Origin: Phycisphaerae bacterium
GTDB lineage: Bacteria > Planctomycetota > Phycisphaerae > UBA1845 > Fen-1342
Reading direction: 5' to 3'
Assembly (NCBI GenBank): GCA_030428945.1
Contig: JAUIEC010000001.1
Span: 62,001-126,000, forward strand
Length of the DNA stretch: 64,000 nucleotides
Shown here: one piece after another, positions 21,080 to 30,186 of the stretch
Layout of the letters: each line of letters begins with the position of its first letter
Position numbering within the stretch: position 1 is the stretch's first letter
The notes under the pieces: generated by a model
What the model saw: the letters and a program-made list of their open reading frames with translations, nothing else
The model's database searches: none
What the model was told of the DNA's origin: nothing
Program-made: the position numbers and the translations under genes

Positions 21080-21099
21080 GCGTCTGCTCCGCAGACGGT

Positions 21100-21192
21100 G
21101 GAAGAGTGCGGGAGCGAAAGAGTGAAAGAGTGAAAGCGGAAGACGCCCGCAACGTCACGACCTCTTCACGCTTTCACCCCATCACTTCTTCA
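21100..21192. repeat. Opposed GTGAAAGA-type tracts
   Basis: The left arm AGCGAAAGAGTGAAAGAGTG lies near 21113-21139. The right arm TTCACGCTTTCACC / ATCACTTCTTCACC (about 21163-21196) is just beyond the stop of the minus-strand small protein gene at 21200. Both are degenerate octamers and are complementary. Confidence 0.75.
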
Positions 21193-21199
21193 CCGGGTC

Positions 21200-21409
21200 T
21201 CAGGTGTCCGTGTCGCCGGTGTTGATGTCGAGCGGCCCGTGCATGCGGTCGGTGGTTTCGCCGGGTCCGCCGAGGACGCGGCTGAGACAGAAGCCGAACA
21301 GCAGCAGGACCAGGGCGATCGAGCCGAGCATGAAGGTCCAGCCCGCGGCGGTCAGGGCCTCGGGTCGTCTGGGTGCTTCTTCGCTGGCGAGCATCAGCAG
21401 GTTGAGCAT
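21200..21409 (-). CDS. Small single-span protein paired with the NSS symporter
   Basis: A 69-residue protein with one hydrophobic helix (residues ~22-45, AGWTFMLGSIALVLLLFGFC) and a short acidic tail. It starts four bases after the stop of the NSS symporter gene, so they form an operon. The layout is that of the small accessory subunits of bacterial NSS transporters (for example MetS beside MetP), though the sequence is not obviously MetS. It probably stabilises or activates the transporter. Confidence 0.7.
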   Translation of the reverse strand: MLNLLMLASEEAPRRPEALTAAGWTFMLGSIALVLLLFGFCLSRVLGGPGETTDRMHGPLDINTGDTDT

Positions 21410-21412
21410 GGT

Positions 21413-22981
21413 TTATCCCTCCGCCCGGGCGGCCGCTTCCTGGGCGTTCCAGCGACTGCTGGCGATGCCGATCAGGATCAGCAGGAAGATCATCACGACA
21501 ACGATCAGCCCGATCGCCATCCGCGGGACGCCGTTTTCCGGGTCACTCAGCGTTTCGTAGTAGCCGGGCAGTTTGTCGCGGCAGAACATCACGAAGATGG
21601 TCAGCAGGAACAGCGGCGAGACGTACTTGACCATCACCTTCCAGACGGGCGGGACCTTCAGGTCGGCCCCGTGCTGGAGTTCGTCATAGGCCCGGTCGAT
21701 GCCGAAGAACCAGCCGACCAGGATCACTTCGATGGTGGCCAGCACGAAGATCAGGGCGGTGCCGACCCAGAAGTCCATCGTGTCGAGGGCCACGAGTCCC
21801 TTGCTGAAGTAGATCACGAAGAACGACCCCAGCGCGGTGATCAGGCCCAGCAGCGTGACCGACGCCCGTCGTCCGACGCCGAGTCCTTCCTCGAGGAACG
21901 CGATCGCCGGCTGCAGCATCGAAAGCGAACTGGTGATCGCCGCCAGGAACAGCATGAAGAACCACAGGAAGCCCCACAGGCGGGTGCCCGGCATCTCGGC
22001 AAAGACGGCCGGCAGGGTGTTGAAGCCCAGCCCGAAGGTGCCCTGCTCGCCGGCCGCGAAGCCGATGAAGATGAACGCGGCCGGGATGGTGATCAGTCCG
22101 CCGAGGCAGACTTCGAAGAACTCGTTGGTCGAGGCGGCGGTCAGTCCCGAGAGGGCCAGTTCGTCGTCCTTCTTCAGGTAGCTCGAGTAGTTGATGATGA
22201 TGCCGAAGCCGACCGAGATGCTGAAGAAGATCTGTCCGGCGGCGGCCAGCCAGGTCTTCGAGTCGTACAGGGCCGAGTAGTCCGGGTTCCACATGAAGCC
22301 GAGGCCGGTCAGCACGTTCTGATCGGGTGCGGCCGGGTTCGGGCCGAGGGTCAGCACACGGACCAGGACGATGATCGCGCAGACGGCCATCAGCGGCATG
22401 GCCCGGATGCAGAACCATTCGATGCCCTTGGCGAGTCCGCGATAGATCAGGAAGAAGTTCAGGGCGAAGGTGATCATCCAGAACATGAACACGCCGCCGA
22501 CCAGGTCGCCCTTGAGCAGGGCCCCGTCCTCGCCGATGCCGACGAAGTTGCCGAAGAACGCGCCCGACTTGGCGGCGTACTGGCTGGGGTCGTCACCGAG
22601 GTCGATCCAGCCCATCAGGTAGTACAGGGCGTAGCCGAGACACCAGGCCTCGATCAGCACGTAGTACATGTAAATGATGATCGGGATCAGCAGGCCGAGC
22701 ACGCCGCCGTAGCGCCAGAAGGCGCTGCCGCCGAGCTTGCCCATGATCGCCGGCGCCGAGTGGTAGCCCTTGCGGCCGCCGAAGCGTCCCATCGCCCACT
22801 CGGCCCAGACCAGCGGCAGCCCGAGGACCAGCAGCGAGATGATGTAGGGAATCATGAACGCGCCGCCGCCGTTCTGCACGGCCTGCCCCGGGAACCGCAG
22901 GAAGTTCCCCAGCCCGACCGCCGAACCCGCGACCGCGAGAATCACGCCAATGCGCGTACTCCAGCCGTCCTTCGCTGCCAT
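21413..22981 (-). CDS. Sodium-dependent transporter, NSS family
   Basis: A 522-residue protein with 12 hydrophobic segments, of the neurotransmitter:sodium symporter (LeuT) family. The signature is [20 protein letters not shown], then [20 protein letters not shown] (TM1, with unwound Na+/substrate site), and [20 protein letters not shown] in TM6/TM7. It imports amino acids or related amines with Na+. I chose the ATG at 22981, giving the family-typical short N-terminus with GGAG about 11 bases upstream; the in-frame extension is repeat-derived. It is divergent from the AGCS symporter gene. Confidence 0.93.
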   Translation of the reverse strand: MAAKDGWSTRIGVILAVAGSAVGLGNFLRFPGQAVQNGGGAFMIPYIISLLVLGLPLVWAEWAMGRFGGRKGYHSAPAIMGKLGGSAFWRYGGVLGLLIPIIIYMYYVLIEAWCLGYALYYLMGWIDLGDDPSQYAAKSGAFFGNFVGIGEDGALLKGDLVGGVFMFWMITFALNFFLIYRGLAKGIEWFCIRAMPLMAVCAIIVLVRVLTLGPNPAAPDQNVLTGLGFMWNPDYSALYDSKTWLAAAGQIFFSISVGFGIIINYSSYLKKDDELALSGLTAASTNEFFEVCLGGLITIPAAFIFIGFAAGEQGTFGLGFNTLPAVFAEMPGTRLWGFLWFFMLFLAAITSSLSMLQPAIAFLEEGLGVGRRASVTLLGLITALGSFFVIYFSKGLVALDTMDFWVGTALIFVLATIEVILVGWFFGIDRAYDELQHGADLKVPPVWKVMVKYVSPLFLLTIFVMFCRDKLPGYYETLSDPENGVPRMAIGLIVVVMIFLLILIGIASSRWNAQEAAARAEG

Positions 22982-23225
22982 CGTGGTGCGTCTCCGATCT
23001 GTGCCGCGATTTGAATGGGCTGTGAGTATAGCGGAAGAAAGGGAGCAAGGGAGCCAGGGAGCGAGGGAGCCAGGAAGAGAGGGGGCCAGAGAGAGAGGGC
23101 CAGAGAGAGAGGGCCACCAGCTCGCGGTCGGTTCCTTCCCTTGCTCCCTCGCTCCCTCGCTCCCTCGCTCCCTTTCAAGTACCATCGCCCGCACCAATCG
23201 CGGGTCCTGCCGAGGGATTTCGACC
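22982..23225. repeat. Opposed octamer tracts between two divergent transporter genes
   Basis: The left arm (about 23037-23072) reads GGGAGCAA/GGGAGCCA repeats; the right arm (about 23135-23177) reads CTCCCTCG repeats, so the transcript or single strand can fold back around a ~65-base loop. This copy is unusual because both genes start, not end, here. Their promoters must lie in the flanks or inside the repeats. Confidence 0.8.
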
Positions 23226-24959
23226 ATGATCGACAGCTTCATGAACTGGTCCGGGTACGTCGACACCGTCATCTGGCACCCGATCGTGCTCTACATCGTG
23301 CTGGGGGTCGGGGTTCTGTTCACCATCTGGACCCGCTTCTGCCAGCATCGCGCCCTGACGCACGGCGTGGCCGTCACGCTCGGACGCTACGACGAGAAAG
23401 GCGATCCCGGCGCGATCAACCACTTCCAGGCGCTGTCGGCCGCGCTGTCGGCCACGGTCGGGCTCGGCAACATCGGCGGAGTCGCGGTCGCGATCGCGCT
23501 CGGCGGTCCCGGCGCGGTCTTCTGGATGTGGGTCGTCGGACTGTTCGGCATGGCGATCAAGACGACCGAAGTCGCCCTGTCGATGCTCTACCGCGATACC
23601 AGCGATCCCGACAACCCGCGCGGCGGCCCGATGTGGGTCGCCCGCAAGGCCTTCGCCGAACGCGGCATGGGGGGCGTCGGCACCATCGTCGGCGGCATCT
23701 TCTGCGTCACGCTGCTGACCTCGGCCGTGACCGGCGGCAACATGTTCCAGGCCTGGAACGTCGGCGAAGTCAGCCAGGCCGCCGGGATGCCACGCCAGGC
23801 GGCCGGCATCCTGCTGGCCGTGATGGTCGGCGTCGTCATCATCGGCGGGGTCAAGCGGATCGGCGCGGTGGCCGGGCGACTGGTGCCGTTCATGTGCCTG
23901 CTGTACCTGGTGGCCGCGTTCTACGTGCTGCTGCTGAACCTGCCGCAGATTCCGGGCCTGCTGGCGCTGATCGTGCAGCAGGCGTTCAGTCCGACCGAGG
24001 CGGGCGGGGCGTTCCTCGGCGGAACGCTCGGCACCGCGTTCGCCTGGGGCCTGAAGCGGGCCCTGTTCTCGAGCGAGGCCGGCCAGGGATCCTCGCCGAT
24101 CGCGCACTCGGCCGCCAAAACGGGTGAGCCTATTCGCGAAGCGGTGGTCGGCGGGCTGGAACCGTTCATCGACACGCTGGTGGTCTGCACGCTGACCGCG
24201 CTGGTGATCCTGTCGTCGGGCGTCTGGAACCGCCCGGGCGAGGCGCACTTCGCGGCGCCGCTGACGTTCGTGCAGGTCGAGGAAGGCTGGGTGCCGGACA
24301 GCGTCGAACTGCCGAACCGGACGACGGCATCCCGGCGGGTCATGCGCCGCGAAGGCTGGATGGTCGACGAGAATGTCTTCGTGCTGGCCAACGTGACGGC
24401 CGAGACCGGCGAGACCGCGGTCCGCACGCAGGTGACCGGCGAGGTGATCGATACCGACACCGGACTGCAGATTGATTGGGAGCCGATCGAGGCGGCCGTG
24501 GCGCCGGAGATGATCGGCACGGACCTGTTCCAGGTCTTCGCGGGCGCGACGCTGACGACCTACGCGTTCGACAAGGTGCAGCCCGGGATGGGGACGTACC
24601 TGGTGCTGGTGGCGTCGTGGCTGTTCGCGTTCTCGACGATGATCTCGTGGGCGTATTACGGCGAGCAGGGGATCATCTACCTGTTCGGCAGGGGGGCGGT
24701 GCTGCCGTACAAGTTCATCTACTGCGGCCTGGCGATCGTCGCGACGGCGGGCTTCATCCAGACGGACGTCGAACTGGACCGCGTGACGTCGCTGGGAACC
24801 GGCGTGATGCTGTGGGCCAACATCCCGATCATGCTGATCTTCGGCGGCATCGCGATGAAGGCCTACCACGAGTACATGCGGCGCCTCGACGCCGGCGAAT
24901 TCCACCCGCACGCCGCGCCGCCGCTCGAAGACGTGGTGGAAGGCCGGGATGTGGAGTGA
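23226..24959 (+). CDS. Sodium:alanine/glycine symporter, AGCS family
   Basis: A 577-residue protein with about 10-11 hydrophobic segments and the family motifs [40 protein letters not shown] and [19 protein letters not shown]. It imports small neutral amino acids with Na+. It is about 80-100 residues longer than the usual 450-500, owing to a hydrophilic insertion at residues ~340-425 (starts after [13 protein letters not shown], ends near TGLQIDWEP). The ATG at 23226 has GAGGGA upstream. A GGGAACA tract begins right after the stop. Confidence 0.93.
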   Translation: MIDSFMNWSGYVDTVIWHPIVLYIVLGVGVLFTIWTRFCQHRALTHGVAVTLGRYDEKGDPGAINHFQALSAALSATVGLGNIGGVAVAIALGGPGAVFWMWVVGLFGMAIKTTEVALSMLYRDTSDPDNPRGGPMWVARKAFAERGMGGVGTIVGGIFCVTLLTSAVTGGNMFQAWNVGEVSQAAGMPRQAAGILLAVMVGVVIIGGVKRIGAVAGRLVPFMCLLYLVAAFYVLLLNLPQIPGLLALIVQQAFSPTEAGGAFLGGTLGTAFAWGLKRALFSSEAGQGSSPIAHSAAKTGEPIREAVVGGLEPFIDTLVVCTLTALVILSSGVWNRPGEAHFAAPLTFVQVEEGWVPDSVELPNRTTASRRVMRREGWMVDENVFVLANVTAETGETAVRTQVTGEVIDTDTGLQIDWEPIEAAVAPEMIGTDLFQVFAGATLTTYAFDKVQPGMGTYLVLVASWLFAFSTMISWAYYGEQGIIYLFGRGAVLPYKFIYCGLAIVATAGFIQTDVELDRVTSLGTGVMLWANIPIMLIFGGIAMKAYHEYMRRLDAGEFHPHAAPPLEDVVEGRDVE

Positions 24960-25432
24960 CTGAGGGAACAGGGAACAGGGAACAGGGAACAGGGAACAGG
25001 GAAGAGGGAACCGGGAGGGAACAGGGAAGAGAAGCGAAGCGAAGCCTTGTGGCACAGGCGTCTCGCCTGTGACGGTCAAACATCGTGGCACAGGCGTCTC
25101 GCCTGTGACGGTCAAACATCGTGGCACAGGCGTCTCGCCTGTGAACGATCAAACACAGTGGCACAGGTGTCCTGCCTGTGAACGGCAGGGCTTTGTGGCA
25201 CGGGCGTCCCGCCTGTGATCGGTCAAGCACAGTGGCCCAGGTGTCTCGCCTGTGAACGGTCAAACATTGTGGCACAGGCGTCTCGCCTGTGATCGGTCAA
25301 GCGTTCGAATCCGGAACCGTTCAGCGGATCTCTCATTTGCTCGGGAGCAGAACACTCCCTCGCTCCCTTGTTTTGCGTTAGGATGTCGCCCCGGTGGCGC
25401 GGGCGGGCCGCCGTGTTGGGCAGGAATCCGTC
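24960..25432 (+). repeat. GGGAACA heptamer tract and R1 hairpin array (7 units)
   Basis: GGGAACA repeats run from about 24964 to 25020, starting within about five bases of the AGCS stop. From 25048 to 25292 come seven R1 units, each a hairpin with arms CACAGGCG and CGCCTGTG around a 3-base loop (TCT or TCC). They start at 25049, 25085, 25121, 25158, 25195, 25232 and 25269, a period of 36-37. The 12-13-base spacers are alike (CGGTCAAACAT), so this is not CRISPR. Several substitutions in the arms leave G-U or G-T pairs. Confidence 0.88.
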
Positions 25433-26293
25433 ATGAGTGACAAATCGGCAGATGCGGGCGCACCGAGGCGGCGGCGCAATCCGATCCTCGCCGGGCTGCA
25501 GGCCCTGCTGCGGACCCGGATTACGGCCGGCCTGCTGACCGTGCTGCCGATCTACGTCACGATTCTGCTGCTGGGCTTCGTCTTCGGGCTGATGCGCGAC
25601 TCGTCGCAGTGGACGCTCGAATGGCTGCTCGAAACACAGTACATCCAGTTCGAAGTCCTGAAACTCGCGCCCCAGACCGGGCCGAACGGCAAGATCATCC
25701 CGCCCAGCGGCCTGCACGATGTCGAGAGCCTGATGCTCGCCCGCCCGTGGCTCGGTTGGAGCATGGCGATCCTCTCGGTCATGCTGACGATCATCCTGCT
25801 CTATACCATCGGCCTGCTGACCGCCAACATCGTCGGCCGGCGGATCATCCAGGCGATCGAGGTCGGCTTCGACAAGGTCCCGCTGGTCAAGACGATCTAC
25901 CGCTCCAGCAAGCAGATCCTGAAGAGCTTCGCCGGCGACCAGACGGAGAACTTCCAGCGCGTCGCCCTGGTCCCCTTCCCGCAGGAGCGGATGCGCTGCG
26001 TCGGCTTCATCACCGCCACCTTCCGCGATTCGAAGACCAACGAGGAACTCGCGACCGTCTTCATCCCGACCACGCCCAACCCGACCACCGGCTACCTGCA
26101 GATCGTCCGCCGGGCCGACCTGACCGAACTCGACTGGTCGGTCGAGGACGCCGTCCGCACGATCATGTCCGGCGGAATCCTGCGGCCGGACTACCTGACG
26201 ATCGTTCCGCAGGGCCAGAACGCGCCGGGAGAACCGCTGCTGGGCCAGCAGCTTCCGCCGAAACTGCCGCGGGACGGCGGATCGTCGGTCTAG
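25433..26293 (+). CDS. DUF502 family membrane protein
   Basis: A 286-residue protein with two membrane segments (ITAGLLTVLPIYVTILLLGF and SMAILSVMLTIILLYTIGLL) and a C-terminal cytoplasmic domain with the family's typical PLVKTIYRSSKQILKSF, FQRVALVPFP-ER and TVFIPTTPNPTTGYLQIV. DUF502 proteins relate to plant COV proteins and are of unknown biochemistry; a role in envelope organisation is possible. The start is ATG 25433. It is followed by the polyprenyl synthase gene about 90 bases downstream. Confidence 0.92.
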   Translation: MSDKSADAGAPRRRRNPILAGLQALLRTRITAGLLTVLPIYVTILLLGFVFGLMRDSSQWTLEWLLETQYIQFEVLKLAPQTGPNGKIIPPSGLHDVESLMLARPWLGWSMAILSVMLTIILLYTIGLLTANIVGRRIIQAIEVGFDKVPLVKTIYRSSKQILKSFAGDQTENFQRVALVPFPQERMRCVGFITATFRDSKTNEELATVFIPTTPNPTTGYLQIVRRADLTELDWSVEDAVRTIMSGGILRPDYLTIVPQGQNAPGEPLLGQQLPPKLPRDGGSSV

Positions 26294-26384
26294 CAAACCT
26301 CAAGTGTTTCAATAGTTATGAAATATTCTGTCGAGCGTGGACAGCCTCAGGGGCTTTCCCTATTGATATTGCAGGGGAACGCCC
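26294..26384 (+). promoter_or_regulatory. AT-rich leader before polyprenyl synthase
   Basis: Unusually AT-rich for this GC-rich window (TTTCAATAGTTATGAAATAT around 26309-26328). TTTCA and TGAAA form a short inverted repeat. TATTGATATT lies nearer the start. This may be the promoter of the next gene, but no consensus -35/-10 pair stands out. Confidence 0.35.
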
Positions 26385-27377
26385 GTGCTGGACGGCAAGA
26401 CGAAGATGCTGGAGATCGCGAACCTCGTCGCGCCGATCGGTGACGACCTGCGGGAGACCCTGCGCGTCTTCCGGGCCGAGGTCGACAGCGACCAGTCGTT
26501 CATCCGCGACCTGTGCGACCACGTCGGCCAGTACCACGGCAAACAGCTTCGTCCGGCCCTGCTGCTGCTGACCGCGCGGGCCTGCGGGGGCGTGACGCCC
26601 GATCACCATGTCCTCGCGGCCGTCGTCGAGATGGTGCACATGGCGACGCTGGTGCACGATGACGTGCTGGACGACGCCGACGTCCGTCGCGGAGCGGACA
26701 CGGTCAATCGCCTGTGGGGCAACGAGCGTTCGATCCTGCTGGGTGACTACCTGTTCAGCCACGCCTATCACCTGTGCAGTTCGCTGAACTCGCAGTTCGC
26801 GGCCCGCCAGATCGGCGCCACCGGCGTGACGCTCTGCGAAGGCGAGATGATGCAGGTCGCCAATCGCGGCAACTACGACCTCGACGAGACGCTGTACTAC
26901 GACATCATCCACCGCAAGACGGCCTCGCTGATCGGCACGGCCAGCGCCCTGGGGGCGCACTACGCCGGGGCCGACCCGGAGCGCGTCGAGAAGATGCGCA
27001 TCTTCGGCGAGTCGCTGGGCATCGCCTTCCAGATCGTCGACGACCTGCTCGACATCACCGGCTCCGAGGCCGAGGTCGGCAAATCGGTCGGACGCGACGT
27101 CGAGAAAGGAAAGCTGACGCTGGCGCTGATCCACTTCCTGCAGACGCAGTCCCCGGCCGCCCGGTCGCGGATGCTCGAGACGCTGAACGGTGACAGCCCG
27201 ACGCGGCAGCAGGCCGTCGCGGCGCAGCTTCAGGGAAGCGACAGCCTCGACTACGCCAACCAGGCCGCGACCGGCCACATCCAGCGGGCCCTGACACAAC
27301 TCGAAGGCCTGCCCGAATCCGACGCCCGCGACGGCCTGCAGGCCATGGCCGAGTTCGTCGCCGCACGCACGTTCTAG
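26385..27377 (+). CDS. ispB: Trans-isoprenyl (polyprenyl) diphosphate synthase
   Basis: A 330-residue all-helical enzyme that extends allylic diphosphates with IPP. The first Asp-rich motif is HDDVLDDADVRRG (D92-D96) and the second is IVDDLLDITG; KQLRPALLLL is also typical. The residues just before the first motif (HMATLV) lack the bulky aromatics of short-chain enzymes, suggesting a long-chain product (quinone side chain or undecaprenyl-like), but this is not decisive. The start is a GTG with AGGGGA about 7 bases upstream. The gene is followed by octamer repeats AGTAAGCA starting within about 5 bases. Confidence 0.9.
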   Translation: MLDGKTKMLEIANLVAPIGDDLRETLRVFRAEVDSDQSFIRDLCDHVGQYHGKQLRPALLLLTARACGGVTPDHHVLAAVVEMVHMATLVHDDVLDDADVRRGADTVNRLWGNERSILLGDYLFSHAYHLCSSLNSQFAARQIGATGVTLCEGEMMQVANRGNYDLDETLYYDIIHRKTASLIGTASALGAHYAGADPERVEKMRIFGESLGIAFQIVDDLLDITGSEAEVGKSVGRDVEKGKLTLALIHFLQTQSPAARSRMLETLNGDSPTRQQAVAAQLQGSDSLDYANQAATGHIQRALTQLEGLPESDARDGLQAMAEFVAARTF

Positions 27378-27854
27378 CGCAGTAAGCAAGTCAGCAAGTA
27401 AGCAAGTGAGCAAGTCAGCCAGCGCGCGCGGGTTACCCAACCGGCGCTCTCGTTCCCTCGCTCCCTCGCTCCCTCGCTCCCTCGCTCCCTATCCCTGGCT
27501 CCCTCTCCTCGCGTGGGTGCCCCATCCTTGAGTGAGCGCAGCGAACGGAAGGGTGGGGGACTGCACGGGGCAGGGTTCAGACGGTGCGGCATCGCAACCG
27601 GGTTTCCGCGTTGGCGGAACACCCGGATCGACCTGCGCGGAGAAGACACTGCGAGGATCGCAGTGGCACACCCTCGGGGCGTTGTTTCTGGCCCCCCCGA
27701 TCCACCCGCGCGAGAAGACACTGCTCGAGAACAGTGGCACGACACTCCCTTCCGTCGTTCCCTCGCTCCCTTGCTCTCTTGCTCCCTCTCACTGGCTCCC
27801 TTGCATAGTCGCGCCCTTGCCGAGATGCTTACGACTGGCCCAGGGAGCCTTCGC
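27378..27854. repeat. Repeat-rich spacer: octamer tracts, R4 and R3 hairpins
   Basis: Octamer AGTAAGCA/AGTGAGCA repeats (27382-27420) sit right after the stop, then CTCCCTCG octamers (27443-27510). R4 (27520-27580) has GTGCCCCATCC, a loop and GGGTGGGGGACTGC. R3 occurs twice (about 27640-27669 and 27712-27740), each with GAGAAGACACTGC, a short loop and CAGTGGCAC. A second octamer block is near 27757-27805. No gene is visible. Confidence 0.75.
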
Positions 27855-28640
27855 ATGTCGCGGCTGCTGCCGTTCTTGATGGTGCTGATCGTTTTCACCG
27901 GTTGCGCGACGCTGCCGCCGCGGGCGACGTACGACTGCCTGTCCACCGCCGGTCCGCTCGAAATCGATGGACGCATCGACGAGGCCGCCTGGCAGCAGGC
28001 GCCGTGGACGGCCGACTTTCGCGACATTTCCGGTCCGGGCTTTCCGCTGCCGACCTTCCGCACCCGGGCCCGCATGCTGTGGGACGATCAATACCTGTAC
28101 GTCGCGGCCGAACTGGAAGAACCGCATGTCTGGGCCAACCTGACCCAGCATGACGCGGTCGTCTACCACGATCCCGACTTCGAGATCTTCATCGACCCCG
28201 ATCACGATGATCGCGACTACTACGAGGTCGAGGTCAACGCCCGCGGCACGATCTTCGACCTGCTGCTGAAACGAACCTACGACGCCGGCGGCCCGGCCGA
28301 GCACGACTGGGAGTTCCAGGGCATGCGTTACGCCGTGCACGTCGACGGCACGTTGAACGACGCCGGCGATCTCGATCGCGGCTGGTCGGTCGAGTTCGCC
28401 CTGCCGTGGGAGACGATGGCGGAGTACGGCACCGTCGCATGTCCGCCGCGGCCGGGCGACACCTGGGCGATCAACTTCTCGCGCGTGGAATGGCGGCACG
28501 AACAGCATGAGGGACGCTATCGCCGCGTGCCCGACACGCCCGAGGATAACTGGGTCTGGTCGCAGCAGGGCGAGATCAACATGCATATGCCGCAGCGCTG
28601 GGGACTGGTCACCTTCCGCCAAACGACCGAGTCGCGATGA
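27855..28640 (+). CDS. Lipoprotein with a CBM9/DOMON-like sugar-binding domain
   Basis: A 261-residue lipoprotein. The signal peptide MSRLLPFLMVLIVFTGC ends at lipobox Cys17. The body resembles the CBM9-like fold: LEIDGRIDEAAWQQAPW, LWDDQYLYVAAELEEPHVWANL, DPDFEIFIDPDHDDRDYYEVEVNA and WSVEFALPWETM are the usual landmarks. It probably binds carbohydrate or a related ligand on the cell surface. It overlaps murG by 4 bases (ATGA), so both are co-translated; the start is ATG 27855. The link to cell wall synthesis is suggested only by this overlap. Confidence 0.85.
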   Translation: MSRLLPFLMVLIVFTGCATLPPRATYDCLSTAGPLEIDGRIDEAAWQQAPWTADFRDISGPGFPLPTFRTRARMLWDDQYLYVAAELEEPHVWANLTQHDAVVYHDPDFEIFIDPDHDDRDYYEVEVNARGTIFDLLLKRTYDAGGPAEHDWEFQGMRYAVHVDGTLNDAGDLDRGWSVEFALPWETMAEYGTVACPPRPGDTWAINFSRVEWRHEQHEGRYRRVPDTPEDNWVWSQQGEINMHMPQRWGLVTFRQTTESR

Positions 28641-29737
28641 GCCGCCACTACGTCTTTGCCGGCGGCGGAACCGGCGGGCACCTGTACCCCGGACTGGCCG
28701 TGGCCGAAGCGCTGCGCGCGGCCGAACCCGACTGCCGCATCACCTTCCTGACGACCGACCGCCCGCTCGACCGGCAACTGCTCAAGCCGACCGGCTTCGG
28801 CCAGTGTCAGCAGCAGGTCCGCCCGCTGGTCATGCACCCGTTCAAACTGCCCGGCTTCCTGCACGCCTGGCGGGCATCGGTGACCGCCGCCCGCGGGTTC
28901 CTTCGGGATGAGCGTCCGGCCGCCGTGCTGGGGCTTGGCGGATACGCGGCCGGGCCGCCGGTCGTTGCGGCCGCCGGCCTGGAGATCACGACGGCGCTGC
29001 TGAACCCGGACCTGGTGCCGGGGCGGGCGAACCGGCACCTGGCCCGGCGGGCGACGCGGGTGTTCCTGCAGTGGCCGGAGTCGCGGCAGTACTTCCGCAA
29101 GGGCGTCAGTTGCGCGGTGAGTGGTTGTCCGATCCGGGCGGCGTTCGCCGCCGCGGCGCGGGTGGACGGATGCGCCGCGTTCGGGCTGGACCCGCAGCGT
29201 CCGGTGCTGCTGGTGACCGGTGCCTCGCAGGGGGCCCGCACGATCAACCTGGCGATGCAGCGCGTCTGGCCGACGTTCCGGGCGGCCGCCCCGGCCTGGC
29301 AACTGCTGCACCTGACCGGCGAGGCCGATTACGAGGCGACCCGGGCGGCGTACGCGGCCGCCGGCGTCGATGCGCAGGTGCAGGCGTTCACGCACGAGAT
29401 GCCGCTGGCGATCGCGGCCGCCGACGCGGTTGTCTCGCGTTCGGGCGCTTCGACGCTGGCGGAACTGACCGCGCTGGGTCGGCCGTCGATCCTGCTGCCG
29501 TATCCGTTTCATCGGGACATGCATCAGCGTTCCAACGCCCGGGTGCTCGAGCGGGCCGGCGCGGCGCTGCTGCTGCACGACGCGAAGGAGGCCCGGGCGA
29601 ACGCCGCGGCGCTGCTGGAAGCGCTGCAGGTCCTCAGCGATGACGCCGTTCGCGGGAAGATGGCGGCCGCAGCCCGCACGCTCGGCCGCCCCGACGCGGC
29701 CGCCACGGTCGCGGACTGGCTGCGACGGGCGGAATAG
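28637..29737 (+). CDS. murG: UDP-N-acetylglucosamine--N-acetylmuramyl-pentapeptide pyrophosphoryl-undecaprenol GlcNAc transferase MurG
   Basis: A 366-residue GT-B enzyme that adds GlcNAc to lipid I to form lipid II on the inner face of the membrane. It has the N-terminal G-loop GGGTGGH (residues 9-15), LGLGGYAAGPPVVAA, GASQGARTINLAM (G-loop of the C-domain) and SRSGASTLAELTALGRPSIL with PFHRDMHQRSNA. It lies outside the usual mur/fts cluster, starting inside the stop codon of the CBM9-like lipoprotein. Length and motifs fit MurG; a MurG-like relative with another acceptor cannot be excluded. Confidence 0.88.
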   Translation: MSRHYVFAGGGTGGHLYPGLAVAEALRAAEPDCRITFLTTDRPLDRQLLKPTGFGQCQQQVRPLVMHPFKLPGFLHAWRASVTAARGFLRDERPAAVLGLGGYAAGPPVVAAAGLEITTALLNPDLVPGRANRHLARRATRVFLQWPESRQYFRKGVSCAVSGCPIRAAFAAAARVDGCAAFGLDPQRPVLLVTGASQGARTINLAMQRVWPTFRAAAPAWQLLHLTGEADYEATRAAYAAAGVDAQVQAFTHEMPLAIAAADAVVSRSGASTLAELTALGRPSILLPYPFHRDMHQRSNARVLERAGAALLLHDAKEARANAAALLEALQVLSDDAVRGKMAAAARTLGRPDAAATVADWLRRAE

Positions 29738-30186
29738 TTGCGGGGGAGCAGGGGAGCAGGGAGCAGGGAGCGAGGGAGCAAGGGAGCAAGGGAGCGAGGC
29801 TCTGTGGCGCAGGCGTCTCGCCTGTGAATCTTGTGGCACAGGCGTCTCGCCTGTGATGCTGTCGGCCGTGAGACCACCGGCGAGACGCCGGTGCCACAAG
29901 TCGGATGGGGCCCCGGCACCTCGGATGGCGCACCCGGGCACCGAGAACCACCGGCGAGACGCCGGTGCCACAAGTGCCCCGGGCACCGAGAACCACCGGC
30001 GAGACGCCGGTGCCACAAGTCCCCCCGGGCACCGGTGCAGGGTGCGACATCAGACGCGGTCTCCAGGGCTCTGTGGCGCAGGCGTCTCGCCTGTGAATCT
30101 TGTGGCACAGGCGTCTCGCCTGTGATTCTGTCAGCCGTGAGACCACCGGCGAGACGCCGGTGCCACAAGATTCGATGGGCCGACTG
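29738..30186 (+). repeat. Octamer tract and composite R1/R2 hairpin block B
   Basis: GAGGGAGC-type octamers (29745-29800) follow the murG stop. Block B (29802-30169) mixes R1 hairpins (arms CACAGGCG/CGCCTGTG) and R2 hairpins (CACCGGCG/CGCCGGTG, here reversed) joined by the linker CTGTCGGCCGTGAGA. A near copy of the first ~90 bases recurs at about 30063-30169. In between, about 30028-30085, lies a core GCACCGGTGCAGGGTGCG... shared with block C in opposite orientation. Confidence 0.85.

Noticed and set aside
25040..25320. Long open frames over the hairpin arrays reading HRRDACAT or CGTGVSPV
   Set aside because: They are simple translations of the repeat unit, have no start signal and appear in every array.
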